From NCBI RefSeq assembly GCF_024721305.1, contig NZ_JAMXOD010000006.1:1-64000 (forward strand): a stretch of 64,000 nt of DNA, read 5' to 3'. Shown here piece by piece: positions 33,373 to 44,800 of the stretch. The translations under genes and the position numbers were made by a program. The stretch is from Aequitasia blattaphilus (GTDB taxonomy: Bacteria; Bacillota; Clostridia; Lachnospirales; Lachnospiraceae). The notes under the pieces were generated by a model. That model saw nothing but the letters and a program-made list of their open reading frames with translations, did not search any database and had not been told where the DNA came from. How positions within the stretch are numbered: the stretch's first letter is position 1; each line of letters starts with the position of its first letter.

Positions 33373-34224
33373 ATGTCATTAGTAACATCAAAAGAAATGC
33401 TTTTAGAAGCGCAAAAGGGCGGGTACGCAGTAGGTGCTTTTAATGTAGAAAACATGGAAATGGTCTTGGCAGTCATTGAAGCGGCAGAAGAAAATAACGC
33501 ACCGGTTATGCTTCAAACTACACCATCCACAGTAAAATACGCATCCTTAGAAATGTATTCCGCAATGGTAGCTGCAAGAGCAAAGAGTGCAAGTGTCCCG
33601 GTATGTATCCACTTAGACCATGGAACAGACTATAATCTTGCAATTGGAGCAATGGATGCAGGATATACTTCAGTAATGATTGATGGCTCCCATGATTCTT
33701 TTGAAGAAAATATTAAAAAGACAAAGGCAGTTGTTGATGTTGCAAAGGCAAAAGGAATTCCCGTTGAGGCAGAATTGGGAAAAGTAGGTGGCAAAGAGGA
33801 TGATTTGGTATCAGATGGAAATGCCAACACAGATCCTATGGAGGCAAAAGAGTTTGTAGAGAGAACGGGTGTCGATTCTCTTGCAATCGGAATTGGTACA
33901 GCTCATGGTTTCTATGTGGGAGAGCCAGTACTTGACAAGGAGCTTGTATCCAAGGTAAAAGAGGTAGTCTCCATCCCTCTCGTTCTTCATGGTGCATCCG
34001 GTTTAAGTGACGAAGACGTAAGGGAATGTGTACAACGGGGAATGTGTAAGGTGAATTTTGCAACAGAGCTTCGGGTAGCATACACAGATGCAATGAAAAA
34101 ATTGGCAAAAGAAAAACCGGAAACCTTTGATCCAAAGAAATATGGAACAGTAAGCATGGCAGCAGTAAAAGAACAGGTAACAAACCGCATGAAGGTTTGC
34201 GGATGCATAGGGAAAGCAAAGTAA
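33373..34224 (+). CDS. Class II aldolase of the FbaA/GatY/KbaY family
   Basis: A zinc-dependent ketose-1,6-bisphosphate aldolase of 283 residues that would split fructose- or tagatose-1,6-bisphosphate into dihydroxyacetone phosphate and glyceraldehyde 3-phosphate. Metal and active-site motifs are CIHLDHGTDYN, IGIGTAHGFY and LVLHGASGLSD. The length matches the short GatY/KbaY/Bacillus-FbaA type. The frame opens at ATG 33358, but GGAGG (33360-33364) fits ATG 33373. Its stop overlaps the lacI start (TAATG). Neighbouring GatD-like and PfkB genes favour tagatose-1,6-bisphosphate; fructose-1,6-bisphosphate cannot be excluded. Confidence 0.9.
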   Translation: MSLVTSKEMLLEAQKGGYAVGAFNVENMEMVLAVIEAAEENNAPVMLQTTPSTVKYASLEMYSAMVAARAKSASVPVCIHLDHGTDYNLAIGAMDAGYTSVMIDGSHDSFEENIKKTKAVVDVAKAKGIPVEAELGKVGGKEDDLVSDGNANTDPMEAKEFVERTGVDSLAIGIGTAHGFYVGEPVLDKELVSKVKEVVSIPLVLHGASGLSDEDVRECVQRGMCKVNFATELRVAYTDAMKKLAKEKPETFDPKKYGTVSMAAVKEQVTNRMKVCGCIGKAK

Positions 34225-35216
34225 TGGCTGCGACAATGAAAGATCTGGCGAGGGAGACGGGTCTTGGGCTGGCCACAATATCCTCTTATTTCAATGGGGG
34301 AAATGTAAGAGAGAAGAATAAAGAGAAAATAGAGACTGCTATCAAGAAGTTAAACTTTGAAATCAATGAGGTAGCAAGAGGATTAAAGACGAATCATACG
34401 AAGTTGATAGGAGTTGTCATTCCGGAGCTGGATATGATATTTTGTGCCCAGATTATTACAGAAGTAGAAGATATCCTGAGAAACTATGGTTATGCTACGA
34501 TTGTATGTGACTGCCGTTCCGATGAAAAGCGTGAAGAGGAAGCATTGGACTTTCATTTTCATAGAAGAGTGGATGGTTTAATTATTATGCCGACATCCAC
34601 AAACGGCAAAGGGCTTAAACGATTTCTGGAGCATAATAAGCCAGTCGTTGTAATCGACCGAAAAATAGATGGAGTCGATTGTGACTGCGTCCTGGTGGAT
34701 AATGAAAAGGCTGTAAAAGATGGGATTGCAAGGCTGATAGAGGAAAAGCACGAGAAAATTGGATTGATTGCAGGTCCATCTGATATTTATACATCAAAAG
34801 AGCGAATAAAAGGGTATCACAAAGCACTAAAAGAGAGAGGATTGCAAGTAGACAAATCCCTGATTTCCTGTGGAGATTTTACGATTTCAGGAGGTGCAAA
34901 GGCTATGGCAAGACTCTTGGATACGAGACCAGATATGACAGCAGTCTTTGTATCAAACTATGAAATGACCTTGGGAGCTATGATTGAATTAAATGAAAGA
35001 GGAGTCAAGATTCCACAGGAACTTTCATTTATAGGGTATGACAATAAAGAGTTTGCTTATGCAAGTAATCCACAGTTATCTATTGTTGCACAGCCAACAA
35101 AAGAAATGGGAAAGGCTGTAGCACAATTAATACTGAAACGACTGCAAGGTGATGGCAACGGGAAGAGAAAGATATGGAAGCTGGAAACGGAGTTTATTGA
35201 AGGGAAGTCAATTTAA
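34224..35216 (+). CDS. LacI-family transcriptional regulator
   Basis: A 330-residue repressor: helix-turn-helix TMKDLARETGLGLATISSYF with hinge helix AARG-like EVARGLKTNHT, then a sugar-binding-protein-like core (LIGVVIPELDMIF, VDGLIIMPTS, VVVIDRKIDG, LSFIGYDNKEFAY). The frame is open from 34197, but the start is taken at ATG 34224, overlapping the aldolase stop by one base with AGGGAA upstream. It most likely binds the AACCGAAACGTTTCGGTT palindromes at 33331 and 17638. The inducer may be a phosphorylated or free sugar of the operon. Confidence 0.92.
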   Translation: MAATMKDLARETGLGLATISSYFNGGNVREKNKEKIETAIKKLNFEINEVARGLKTNHTKLIGVVIPELDMIFCAQIITEVEDILRNYGYATIVCDCRSDEKREEEALDFHFHRRVDGLIIMPTSTNGKGLKRFLEHNKPVVVIDRKIDGVDCDCVLVDNEKAVKDGIARLIEEKHEKIGLIAGPSDIYTSKERIKGYHKALKERGLQVDKSLISCGDFTISGGAKAMARLLDTRPDMTAVFVSNYEMTLGAMIELNERGVKIPQELSFIGYDNKEFAYASNPQLSIVAQPTKEMGKAVAQLILKRLQGDGNGKRKIWKLETEFIEGKSI

Positions 35217-36734
35217 ATGGAGTCAAGGAAAAAGTATTTATTGGGCATTGATCTTGGAACCAGTGCATGTAAGGTGGCGATATTTGATAAGTCAGGTGAG
35301 GTGGTTGAAAGCGGAGCCGGAGATTACCCTGTTTACTATCCAAAGGAAGGATGGGCAGAGCAAAACCCTGATGAATGGTGGGAGGCCATTTGCCACTCGA
35401 CGAAGGAGTTGTTCAAAAAGTGCAATATCTCCCCAGAGGAAATTGCAGGAATTGGGGTGGATGGGCAAAGCTGGTCTGCTATTCCAATCGACAAAAGTGG
35501 GCAAGTACTTTGTAACACTCCAATCTGGATGGATACCAGGGCGGATGAAATATGCCAGAAAGTAAAAGAAAGAATATCTGAGAAAGAAATGTTTCAGCTC
35601 TGTGGAAATCCCTTTAAGCCATCCTACACAACTCCTAAAATTCTCTGGTATGAGCAAGAGCAGCCAGAGATTTACAAAAAAATTGATAAGATTTTGCAGT
35701 CCAATAGTTTTGTTGTGTTTAAGCTAACAGATTGTTATTCTCAAGATTTGTCACAGGGGTATGGCTTACACTGTTTCAATATGCGCACAGGAGAATGGGA
35801 CGAAAAAATGGCTGAAAAGTTGGGCATTCCCATGTCTTTCCTGCCAAGGATATACCAATGTCATGAGATTGTAGGAAAGGTAACAAAAAAAGCGGCCAGG
35901 GAAACAGGATTGGCAGAGGGTACACCAGTTGTGGCAGGGGGATTGGATGCTTGTTGTGGAACTCTTGGAGCAGGAGTGATTCATCCTGGTGAAACCCAGG
36001 AACAAGGTGGACAGGCTGGTGGAATGAGTATATGTATGGATGAGTACCATTCTGATCTCCGTTTGATTTTAGGATTTCACGTGATCCCGGATAAATGGCT
36101 TTTGCAAGGCGGAACTACTGGTGGTGGTGGTGTTATGCGCTGGCTCCATCGTGAATTCGGTGCGTATGAAGATTCCAGGAAGAAAGAACTGGGAAAAAGC
36201 GCGTTGGTTCAATTTAATGATCTGGCAGAAGTGGTACCTCCCGGAAGCGAGGGGCTCGTATTTCTTCCCTACATGGCAGGAGAGCGTTCGCCGATATGGG
36301 ATCCAAAGTCAAAGGGAGTCTATTACGGATTAGATTTTTCAAAGACAAAAGGACATCTGATCAGAGCTTCCATGGAAGGGGTGGCATTTTCCCTTCGCCA
36401 TAACCTTGAAGTGGCAAAAGAGGCTGGAGTAGAAGTGCAGGTAATGAAGGCAATAGGTGGATCTGCGAACTCACTTTTATGGACGCAAATCAAGTCGGAT
36501 ATTACAGGGAAACCGATTGTGGTTCCTTCTTCTGATGCAGCGACGACATTAGGAGCCTGTATTTTAGCAGGAGTTGGAGTTGGGCTGTATAAAGATTTTG
36601 AAGAGGCGGTTTCACTTACAGTGAAAGAAACGAGAAGCCATGAACCGAACGAAAGAAACAAAGAAATATATGAAAGAAACTATAATAAGTATATAGAAAT
36701 ATATAAAAATCTAAAAACAGTGATGGATGATTAG
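35217..36734 (+). CDS. FGGY-family carbohydrate/polyol kinase, xylulokinase-like
   Basis: A 505-residue FGGY kinase starting directly after the lacI stop. Motifs: LLGIDLGTSACKVAIFD (phosphate loop), GIGVDGQSWSAIPID with the substrate-contact region, GGLDACCGTLGAGV (catalytic Asp), LQGGTTGGGGVMRWL, PYMAGERSPIWDP and KAIGGSANSLLWTQIKSD. Databases would call it xylulokinase, but no xylose isomerase is present. Followed by a GatD-like dehydrogenase, it is a candidate for phosphorylating an alditol or ketose. Substrate is inference. Confidence 0.88.
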   Translation: MESRKKYLLGIDLGTSACKVAIFDKSGEVVESGAGDYPVYYPKEGWAEQNPDEWWEAICHSTKELFKKCNISPEEIAGIGVDGQSWSAIPIDKSGQVLCNTPIWMDTRADEICQKVKERISEKEMFQLCGNPFKPSYTTPKILWYEQEQPEIYKKIDKILQSNSFVVFKLTDCYSQDLSQGYGLHCFNMRTGEWDEKMAEKLGIPMSFLPRIYQCHEIVGKVTKKAARETGLAEGTPVVAGGLDACCGTLGAGVIHPGETQEQGGQAGGMSICMDEYHSDLRLILGFHVIPDKWLLQGGTTGGGGVMRWLHREFGAYEDSRKKELGKSALVQFNDLAEVVPPGSEGLVFLPYMAGERSPIWDPKSKGVYYGLDFSKTKGHLIRASMEGVAFSLRHNLEVAKEAGVEVQVMKAIGGSANSLLWTQIKSDITGKPIVVPSSDAATTLGACILAGVGVGLYKDFEEAVSLTVKETRSHEPNERNKEIYERNYNKYIEIYKNLKTVMDD

Positions 36735-36746
36735 GAGGTATCATAC

Positions 36747-37793
36747 ATGAAAGCGGCAGTAGTTGTAGCAAATGAAGATGTAAAATATATGGAAGTTGAA
36801 GAACCAAGTGCAGGTCCAGGAGAAGTGAAAGTAAAAGTTAAAATGTCTGGAATCTGTGGATCAGATATTCCAAGAGTTCTTCATAACGGTGTACATTTTT
36901 ATCCCATCGTACTGGGACATGAGTTCTCAGGAGATGTAGTAGAAGTTGGAGAAGGTGTTACAAAGACAAAAGTCGGAGATCGGGTATCAGGAGCGCCGCT
37001 CGTTCCTTGTATGAAATGCGAGGATTGTCAGAAGGGAAACTACTCTCTGTGTAAGAACTACACGTTTATTGGGTCAAGGGTACAAGGAAGTAATGCAGAC
37101 TACGTTGTGATTCCGGAGGCAAATGCAGTTGTTTTTGACGCTTCTATTCCTTACGAACAAGGGGCGATGTTTGAACCTTCTACCGTTGCACTTCACGGAG
37201 TTACCTGTAATGACTATCAAGGAGGAGAATACGTTGCAGTTTTGGGTGGTGGAACCATCGGAATGTTTACCATGCAATGGGCAAAAATCTTTGGCTCTAA
37301 AAAAGTGGTAGTCTTTGATATCAGTGATGAAAGGCTGGAGCTTGCCAAACGATTAGGTGCAGATGCAGTCATTAATACATCAAAAGAAAACTATATGGAG
37401 GAGGCTCTTGCACTGACGGAAGGAAAAGGATACGGATATGTCTTTGAAACAGCAGGACAGCCGGCAACGATGCATATAGCTTTTGAAATCGCCGGCAATA
37501 AGTCTTACGTATGTTTTATTGGTACACCCCATGTAGACTTAAGCTTTACCCCCCAAATGTGGGAAAATATGAATCGAAAAGAATTTAAGCTAACGGGATC
37601 ATGGATGAGCTACTCGGCTCCATTTCCAGGGAAAGAGTGGGAGTTGACTGCCCATTACTTTAAAACAGGACAGTTAAAGTTTGATCCGGGATTTATCTAT
37701 AAAAAAATACCTATGAGTCAAGCCCACGAGGCATTTCAGATGTTTAAAACTCCTGGATTGGTTCAAGGAAAAATATTGTTATATAATGAATAG
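36747..37793 (+). CDS. Zinc-dependent dehydrogenase, galactitol-1-phosphate 5-dehydrogenase-like
   Basis: A 348-residue medium-chain dehydrogenase. Catalytic zinc residues lie in SGICGSDIPRV and VLGHEFSG; the structural zinc cysteines are in PCMKCEDCQKGNYSLCKN; the NAD fold has VLGGGTIGMF. Segments NGVHFYPIVLGHEFSG, FETAGQPATMHIAFEIAG and GSWMSYSAPFPGKEWE closely follow E. coli GatD from memory, which oxidises galactitol 1-phosphate to tagatose 6-phosphate. It follows the FGGY kinase by 12 bp and precedes a PfkB kinase. A sorbitol-type dehydrogenase is the alternative. Confidence 0.85.
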   Translation: MKAAVVVANEDVKYMEVEEPSAGPGEVKVKVKMSGICGSDIPRVLHNGVHFYPIVLGHEFSGDVVEVGEGVTKTKVGDRVSGAPLVPCMKCEDCQKGNYSLCKNYTFIGSRVQGSNADYVVIPEANAVVFDASIPYEQGAMFEPSTVALHGVTCNDYQGGEYVAVLGGGTIGMFTMQWAKIFGSKKVVVFDISDERLELAKRLGADAVINTSKENYMEEALALTEGKGYGYVFETAGQPATMHIAFEIAGNKSYVCFIGTPHVDLSFTPQMWENMNRKEFKLTGSWMSYSAPFPGKEWELTAHYFKTGQLKFDPGFIYKKIPMSQAHEAFQMFKTPGLVQGKILLYNE

Positions 37794-37804
37794 GAGAATT
37801 CCAG

Positions 37805-38737
37805 ATGATAGTAACAGTTACACTGAATGCGGCCATAGATAAGAGATATGTGGTAGAGGAGTTTAAAGAAGGAGAAGTAAACCGGGTAATAGAGTGCGAA
37901 TATACTCCAGGAGGAAAGGGACTTAATGTATCGAAGTCTTTGAAGATACTGGGAACGGAGGTATGGGCAACTGGATTTGTCGGCGGCTTTGCCGGACAGT
38001 ATATTGTGTCAGAGGTGGAAAAGCTGGGTATTACCAGTAAGTTTTTTTCTCTGAAGGGAGAAAGCAGATCCTGTATCAATATTTGGGATGAAGGAAAGAA
38101 GATGCAAACGGAGTTTTTGGAACCGGGAGTAGAAATTTCAAAGAGAGAGCAGGAGGACTTTCTAAAGGCGTTTACAGAAACAATTCGGGAAACGAATATC
38201 GTAACCATATCCGGGAGTGTACCCAAAGGAGTAGCAGCCGACTTTTATAATCAAATGATTGGGATTGCGAAGGAGATGAATAAAAAGGTTATCTTAGATA
38301 CCAGTAGTCCTTTACTGGACGAAGGAATTAAGGCGCAGCCGACGATGATTAAACCGAACATTGACGAAATCCGGGCACTGACAGGAAAAAAATGCGACTG
38401 TATTGATGAGATCATTGAAGCGGCATGTGATTTGCAACAAAGAGGGATTGAAGTGGTGGTTGTATCCCTCGGCAGTGAAGGTTCTTTAATGGCTTGCAAA
38501 GAGGGGGGCTATCAGGCGATTGTACCAAAGATAGATGCTGTCAACACGGTAGGGTGCGGAGATGCGATGATTGCAGGCTTTGCATATTCCTTTGATAAGG
38601 GATGGGACTACGAGGAGGCATTAAAAATGGCCAGTTCGGTTTCTACGGCCTCGGCTATGCACGAGAAAACAGGATTTTTCCATCTCCAGGATCAAAAAAA
38701 GATTTACAGAGAAGTAAAAGTTGTAAAAAGAAAATAA
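37805..38737 (+). CDS. PfkB-family sugar-phosphate kinase (tagatose-6-phosphate / 1-phosphofructokinase type)
   Basis: A 310-residue ribokinase-fold enzyme of the FruK/LacC branch: MIVTVTLNAAIDKRYVVE, substrate motif YTPGGKGLNVSKSLK, and the ATP/catalytic block VNTVGCGDAMIAGFAY with the catalytic Asp. It would phosphorylate a ketose monophosphate to the 1,6-bisphosphate used by the aldolase at 33373. With GatD upstream, tagatose 6-phosphate is the most consistent substrate. It is the last gene before a terminator. Confidence 0.9.
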   Translation: MIVTVTLNAAIDKRYVVEEFKEGEVNRVIECEYTPGGKGLNVSKSLKILGTEVWATGFVGGFAGQYIVSEVEKLGITSKFFSLKGESRSCINIWDEGKKMQTEFLEPGVEISKREQEDFLKAFTETIRETNIVTISGSVPKGVAADFYNQMIGIAKEMNKKVILDTSSPLLDEGIKAQPTMIKPNIDEIRALTGKKCDCIDEIIEAACDLQQRGIEVVVVSLGSEGSLMACKEGGYQAIVPKIDAVNTVGCGDAMIAGFAYSFDKGWDYEEALKMASSVSTASAMHEKTGFFHLQDQKKIYREVKVVKRK

Positions 38738-38759
38738 AGAATGTGAATAAAACATTAAA

Positions 38760-38815
38760 ATGCACCTGAAATCAGCGGGAAAAACCGGGTTTTAGGTGTA
38801 TTTATTTTGTTTTAT
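38760..38815 (+). terminator. Rho-independent terminator after the PfkB gene
   Basis: ATGCACCTGAAA (38760-38771) pairs with TTTTAGGTGTAT (38790-38801) using G-U pairs, with a short inner CGGG/CCGG-type helix, and a T-rich tail follows. It separates the sugar operon from the pilus locus. Confidence 0.75.
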
Positions 38816-38861
38816 ATGATAAAATATTTAAAAGTAAAAAAAAGTGTTTTCGGTGAAGTTT

Positions 38862-41800
38862 ATGAAAAAGGGCATGTATTTAAAACAAAAGACAAATAGG
38901 AAAGGGTTTACACAGGTAGAGTTGATTGTGGTGATGACAATCATGGTAATTCTACTTTCTTTTGCTGTGTTTGGACTTGTACATTATCAAAGATATGCGT
39001 CATTTAAGCGTAATAATTCCTATGCAAAGGAACTCTTTACAGCAGCACAATCACAATTATCTTATTACAAATCAAATGGAAGACTTGAAGAATTAGAAAC
39101 GGAATTAAAGGAAAGTGAAGACGCTGGAAAAGCCGGGGCAGATATTTCCAGAGCAGCAAATGCAGAGGAACGCCTCTACTACGTTCAGATTCCTGCCGAG
39201 TTAACAGGAGATGAATTAAAGAACAGCTGGGTATATAAACTTACAAAAGATTATATATACGATAAAGCAATCTATACATCTGGCGCAGTACGAATCGAAA
39301 TGGATCCGGTGGAAGGTGTGGTTTATTCGGTTTGCTACAGTGACAAGGCTGACTCTTTTGATGAAAGCACATCAAAAGGTGAAGATGGGATTATTGGAGT
39401 AAGTGTTCCAAATAGAGAATACGAAGTACGAAAAGACATGCTACTTGGTTACTATGAATCGGATATGACGAATCCAGCTCCGGTCAATCGAAATGTACCG
39501 GATATCCAAGAGGCAGTTCTGATAAATGAGGAGAGCTTATATGTAGAGTTTTCGATTGAAAACTCCCAAAAGTTAAATCCCAGGGATTATGGATATTTAC
39601 TAGAGGTCAATGATAATTCTGGTAAAAAGGTAATGGATATTAGGTTGAATGATATTAACAAGGTATCCAGTAAGCTTCCAAATGGAACGGGAGAAGTAAC
39701 GGTTACCTGTGAAACCAGATTTTATGATGCACAAGGGAATGTTATTAAGCAAGGACAAGAGGAGTCTGTTGACTATAAGTACAGAGCCTATATAACCACA
39801 GATAAAAAAATCGGTCTCCTGTTAGATGCAGTGGATTTGAAAGCCAGCAGTATACTTTTGGCGCGCTACCATTCTTACAACAATAATGATAAGCCGGAAA
39901 ATGCAAAGCCTCAGGATTTTAAAGAAACATTTAGTATTATCCGCTTCGGTTTGGAAGAGAATGAAAAGATTAATGTAACAGTAGCTGCATTTGACTCTCT
40001 TAATGCAAAAGGAGAGGCAAAGGATACAAATCTGGAAAACCCTATCATGGAAAGTGTCAGTAAAAAAGATGATGCAAAAGAGTGCAGCATGTCGAATGCG
40101 AGACATCTCTTTAACATAAGATTCCTGGAAATGAAAAAAGGTGAAGGTGGAAATACATACGTACAAACCGGGGATATTGATTGGGCAAGTGAAGCAGGGA
40201 TTATAAAGAAAAAGCGTGTGTATGACAGTAATAATGGGGCGGATAAAGTTGTGATTTCCTACGAAGAGAATTATAAGGAGAATCAGCCATTTCCACATCT
40301 GCCAATATTAAAGAGTAACAGTCGATTCAATGTCAAGAAAGATGGACAAGATAAATTTTATTTTTTGAGTGCATTCGTTATGGTGGCACAGAGTGATCGC
40401 CATGGAATGGGGCTCTTTTTGACGAATGATGGGGCAATAGAAGATATCCATATAAAAAACTTCTATGTCCATCGAAACACCAATGTTCAAAAGCACTATG
40501 CAGGTGCAATTGCCTCCACGAATAATGGACTGATCAAAAATTACTATCTGGAAGATGTAGAGGTAGAGGCTCATAGCTGGGTGGCAGGAGTAGCAGGGAT
40601 TAATAATGGAACCATTGAAAATGGTTATGAGAAAAATGTACATGTTATTGCTGATTATCAGGTGGCAGGTTTGATTGCGGGACAAAATGATGGAACCATT
40701 AAAACGCAAAAAGGCACCGGAATCTTAGAGAATTGCAGTGTGAATGGTAATACAGGAATAGGGGGAGCTGCTGGAGTAAATAAGGGAACAATCAGCAATA
40801 TTTCTTTTAAGGGCTCAACCAGTATTACAGGGAAACGAACCGGGAATTCTACGGCGGGAGGAATTGCAGGAGAAAATCTTGAAGGTGCAGCTATTCGTGT
40901 TGAGGGAGAAATAGATGAGATAAAGCTTGTTGATTTTAGCATAACGGACAGTGCTGTAATGGGAGGAGTTGCAGGAAAAAATGTTGGTAGTGTATCAGGC
41001 TATACCATCGGAAGCAATGTGACCATTCGAACAGCAGTCAGCGCAGGAGCAACGGCATGTGCAGCAGGGGGAATCGTTGGACGAAATGAAGCCCTGGGGA
41101 CGGTGGTGGTTGGAGATGGAAATACAGAACTTTCCAACTATGTTATAGAATGTCCTCACAATGCAGGGGGAATTATCGGATATAATCAAGGAAGTTTGGC
41201 CAATGGAAGTGGAATCGATATACATAATATCTCTGTTACCGGGATAGGTAGTAACATTGGAGGGCTTATTGGACAGAACGATTCTCTTGTTGAAGGATAT
41301 TACTTATATCATGCAGATGTAAGCGGAACGTCAACTTATCTAAGCGGCGGAGTAGGAGGATTGGTTGGGAAAAACAATGCCAATGGAACTGTTAGACCAG
41401 GAGCGAACAGACCCAATGTACTGCAAAATGTATATGTTTCTGGGTTTGCAGCAGCAGGAGGTATTGTTGGAGAAAATTTTGGCTCTGTATGGGATTATAC
41501 GGTTGACAGCAGCTGCAGTATAGATGGAAGTTATCCTCTCAATAGTTCAGGCTATTACCGTGTTCTTGGTGGAGTAATCGGGATTAATAGTGGAACCCTT
41601 GAAAGCAGTGGGGAAATAAGAGCAGTGGACCAACCGCAGATTAATAACAAGGGAAATCGAATGGATATCGTAGGTGGTATCGTAGGAGAAAATGAGGGGA
41701 AAGCCTCAGGGTATACTGTTACAGAAGGAACAACCATCACTGGAAATGGGAATCCGGGAGTGACCAATTCTGCAACGGGCGGTATGGTTGGAAGAAACAG

Positions 41801-44800
41801 AGGAGAATTCACAATAGGCGATGGAAACATTGGTGCCAATGGCTTGACTGTAAATGGAGTGTCAAATGTTGGTGGAGTTATTGGATGGAATGAAGGAACT
41901 TTTGCAAAAGGAAATGCCAACACAGTAATCAGCAGTATGAGGGTCATTGGGACGGATTCGAATGTAGGTGGACTAATTGGACAAAATGCAACAACGATAG
42001 AAGGATATCAGGTGCATACTTCCCATGTTGAGCAAACGGGAACAAGAAGTGTGGCGAATGTAGGTGGGATGATTGGACACAATACAACGAGTGGAAAGTT
42101 AAAGCCCATCAAAAAGGAAATCTATCAACTTACAGAAAACTATGTCCAAGGCTTTAGCATGGTAGGAGGCGTGGTTGGACAAAATGATGGACTCTTACAA
42201 AACTATGGAGTAGGAGAAAACTATATTGTCAAGGGAAATTATACGAGCCCGTCAAACAGCTACACCAGTCCATTAGGTGGTATTGCTGGTGGAAACACGG
42301 GAACCTTGGAAAATGTAGACAACAAAAAAACTGCTATACCGGTTAGAAATACGTCGATTGGAGCCGAGTTTGTGGGTGGCTATGTCGGTGGAATTGTAGG
42401 AGAAAATGCAGGAAAAGTTTCAGGATATGAAGTGGGTGAAGGGGTTGCAATAGAAGGAAAAAACCAGGCGAGCTCAAAAAGCTATAGTGCTACAGGAGGT
42501 TATGTAGGCAGAAATCATGTAGGTGCCAGTCTAAGCATTGGAGACGAGAAAACAGAAACTCTCGTTATGGGACTGGAAATAAAAGGTGTTCACAATGTAG
42601 GTGGAATCATCGGCTGGAACGAGGGTGATTTGGAAGACGGTGCTAAAAATAAGGAGAAAAGATTAGTCAGTATCTTTGATATTAGTGTTCAGGGAAGTGG
42701 ATCGAATATTGGTGGGCTAATCGGGCAAAATGCATCTTCTGTTTTGGGGTATCGAGTGGATCAGTCTACCATAACACAAACGGGAACTGGAAGTGTGGCA
42801 AATGTAGGTGGTGTAATTGGCTATAATACAGAGACAGGAGTACTCCAGCAAATTCAAAAAGAAATCATCCAGCTGGAAGGAAATACTGTTCAAGGCTTTA
42901 GCATGGTAGGAGGCGTGGTTGGACAAAATGATGGAACTGTTTCCAACTATGGAATTGGCAAAAACTATGTAGTGAGCGGGAACTACTCAATCTCCAACCA
43001 CAATTTCACAAGTCCTTTAGGTGGTATTATTGGTGGAAATACAGGTGTTTTAAGTAATGTCAGCAATAAAAAGGAAAATATAAAGGTAGAAAATGCCTCC
43101 ATTGGAGAAAACTATGTGGGTGGCTATGTCGGTGGTATTGTAGGAGAAAACGCAGGAGAAGTGTCAGGATATGTCGTAGAAAGCAGCACCGTGATAGAAG
43201 GAAAAAATACAGTAAGTTCAGCACTGTATGGGGCTACAGGTGGATACATTGGACGGAACCATACAGAAGGCACTTTAAGCATTGGGAATGGAAAAACACC
43301 GGTTCAAGGACTTCATGTTCTAGGAACTTACAATGTAGGTGGAGTGATTGGCTGGAATGCTGGTGAATTCTCCAATATAGTAACCAAAGAAGGGAGTGTT
43401 ACCGGAACCAATCGTGTTGGAGGTTTGATTGGGTATAATCAAGCCAGTGGAAAAATGGAAGGATTGATTAACGGAAATGATGTACAGGCAGCTAAGAAAA
43501 ATGCAGGAGGGGTCATTGGGTATAATGAGAATCCAGCTGAAACCCAGCTGATCTTGGAAAATAGCATTAATTATGGAAATGTAACAGGTGATGTGAATCT
43601 TACAGGAGGATTGGTTGGACAAAGCTCAGGTGCTCTGGAAGTAATCCAGTGCCGTAACTATGGGAAAGGTACAGCACAGCCCACTCTGCTGGGAACGATT
43701 GATCATAATGTAAAGATACAAGATTCTTTCCAGATTCCTACCATAACAGAGGTTGTTTCTGACAACACAACCCCATATTATTCTGCCCTCACTGAAAACA
43801 GCGGAATCATTGTAGAGGGAAGCTACTATTTCAACACAGGAATGAGCGCAGACACGGTGGAGACTCATTTAGTGGTTGTAGGAAATGGCAGTAAGTTTGA
43901 TGGAAAAGCTGAGGATATCCTTATCCTTAAAGGGATGGATGTGGATCCGGAAGCGCCTTCACTGACAGGAGAAGAGTTATACGTAGGAATCGATGAGGCA
44001 ATAAAAAGCTACTATCAAACGAGGAGCCTGATGGAGCCATTAACCGAAAGCCTAAAAGGTGTTACCGAAAGTGTTCTCCCAATTGAGGCCAAGGATTTAA
44101 TTCCTGAGATAAAACAAAAAGAAGAAAATCAAGGAAGTGTAGAGCAGCCGGCAGAACCGGCAGAGCCGGAAACTGAGCCAGTGGAACCAAATGAACCAAA
44201 TGAACCAATGGAACCCGAGCCAGAGCTTCAGTTAAATGTAATGGTCACAGCAAAAGCAGCAGTTCTTTCTACAGAGGAATTTACAAATGAAGGGGTACAG
44301 CTGACTCTTACTGATGAAGAAGGAAACCCAGTAAGCAGAGAAGTGAAAATTGTTATTGGTGATACATTGATAGAGGATACATTTACCCTGGAGGGAAGTT
44401 ATTCAATCACAGGCATTCCAGTTGAGCAGGCTGGACAAGAGATTGGGATTTTGATAGAGGAAGAAGAGTATCGTTTCACGTTACCAAAAGTACGTATGGA
44501 TGCGTTGGAATTAGTTCCTCAGGAATACGAAGATGTTTATCCGGAATTGTCAGGAGAAAATCCAATTCACATATGGCGAGACGGGGTTTTATGGAAGCAT
44601 AATACAGACACAAGTAAATATGAAGCTTATATAACCAGTCTCGGATATCCAAGTGATTTGATGCCGGATGTTGTTGAAGGTGACTATTATCTGGAGATTG
44701 ACGATGCAGAAGGCAGCGTTACAGTTCGTGAGTGGGATGAAGAAACGGGAAAATGGGTTTTAGTGAAACGAAACTTTCAGGATGTTTCCCCGGAATATGT

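Noticed and set aside
35217-36734. Xylose catabolism
   Set aside because: The kinase looks like XylB but no xylose isomerase or pentose-phosphate genes are near; GatD-like and PfkB genes point to hexitol or ketohexose phosphates.
39822-40298. Antisense frame of 158 codons opposite the giant prepilin
   Set aside because: It is Cys/Phe/Ile-rich, has no start context and lies wholly inside a well-supported gene.
41000-43640. CRISPR-like or satellite DNA because of many short repeats
   Set aside because: The repeats are GLUG protein motifs in one open frame with codon-level variation, not spaced identical DNA units. No CRISPR array was seen anywhere.
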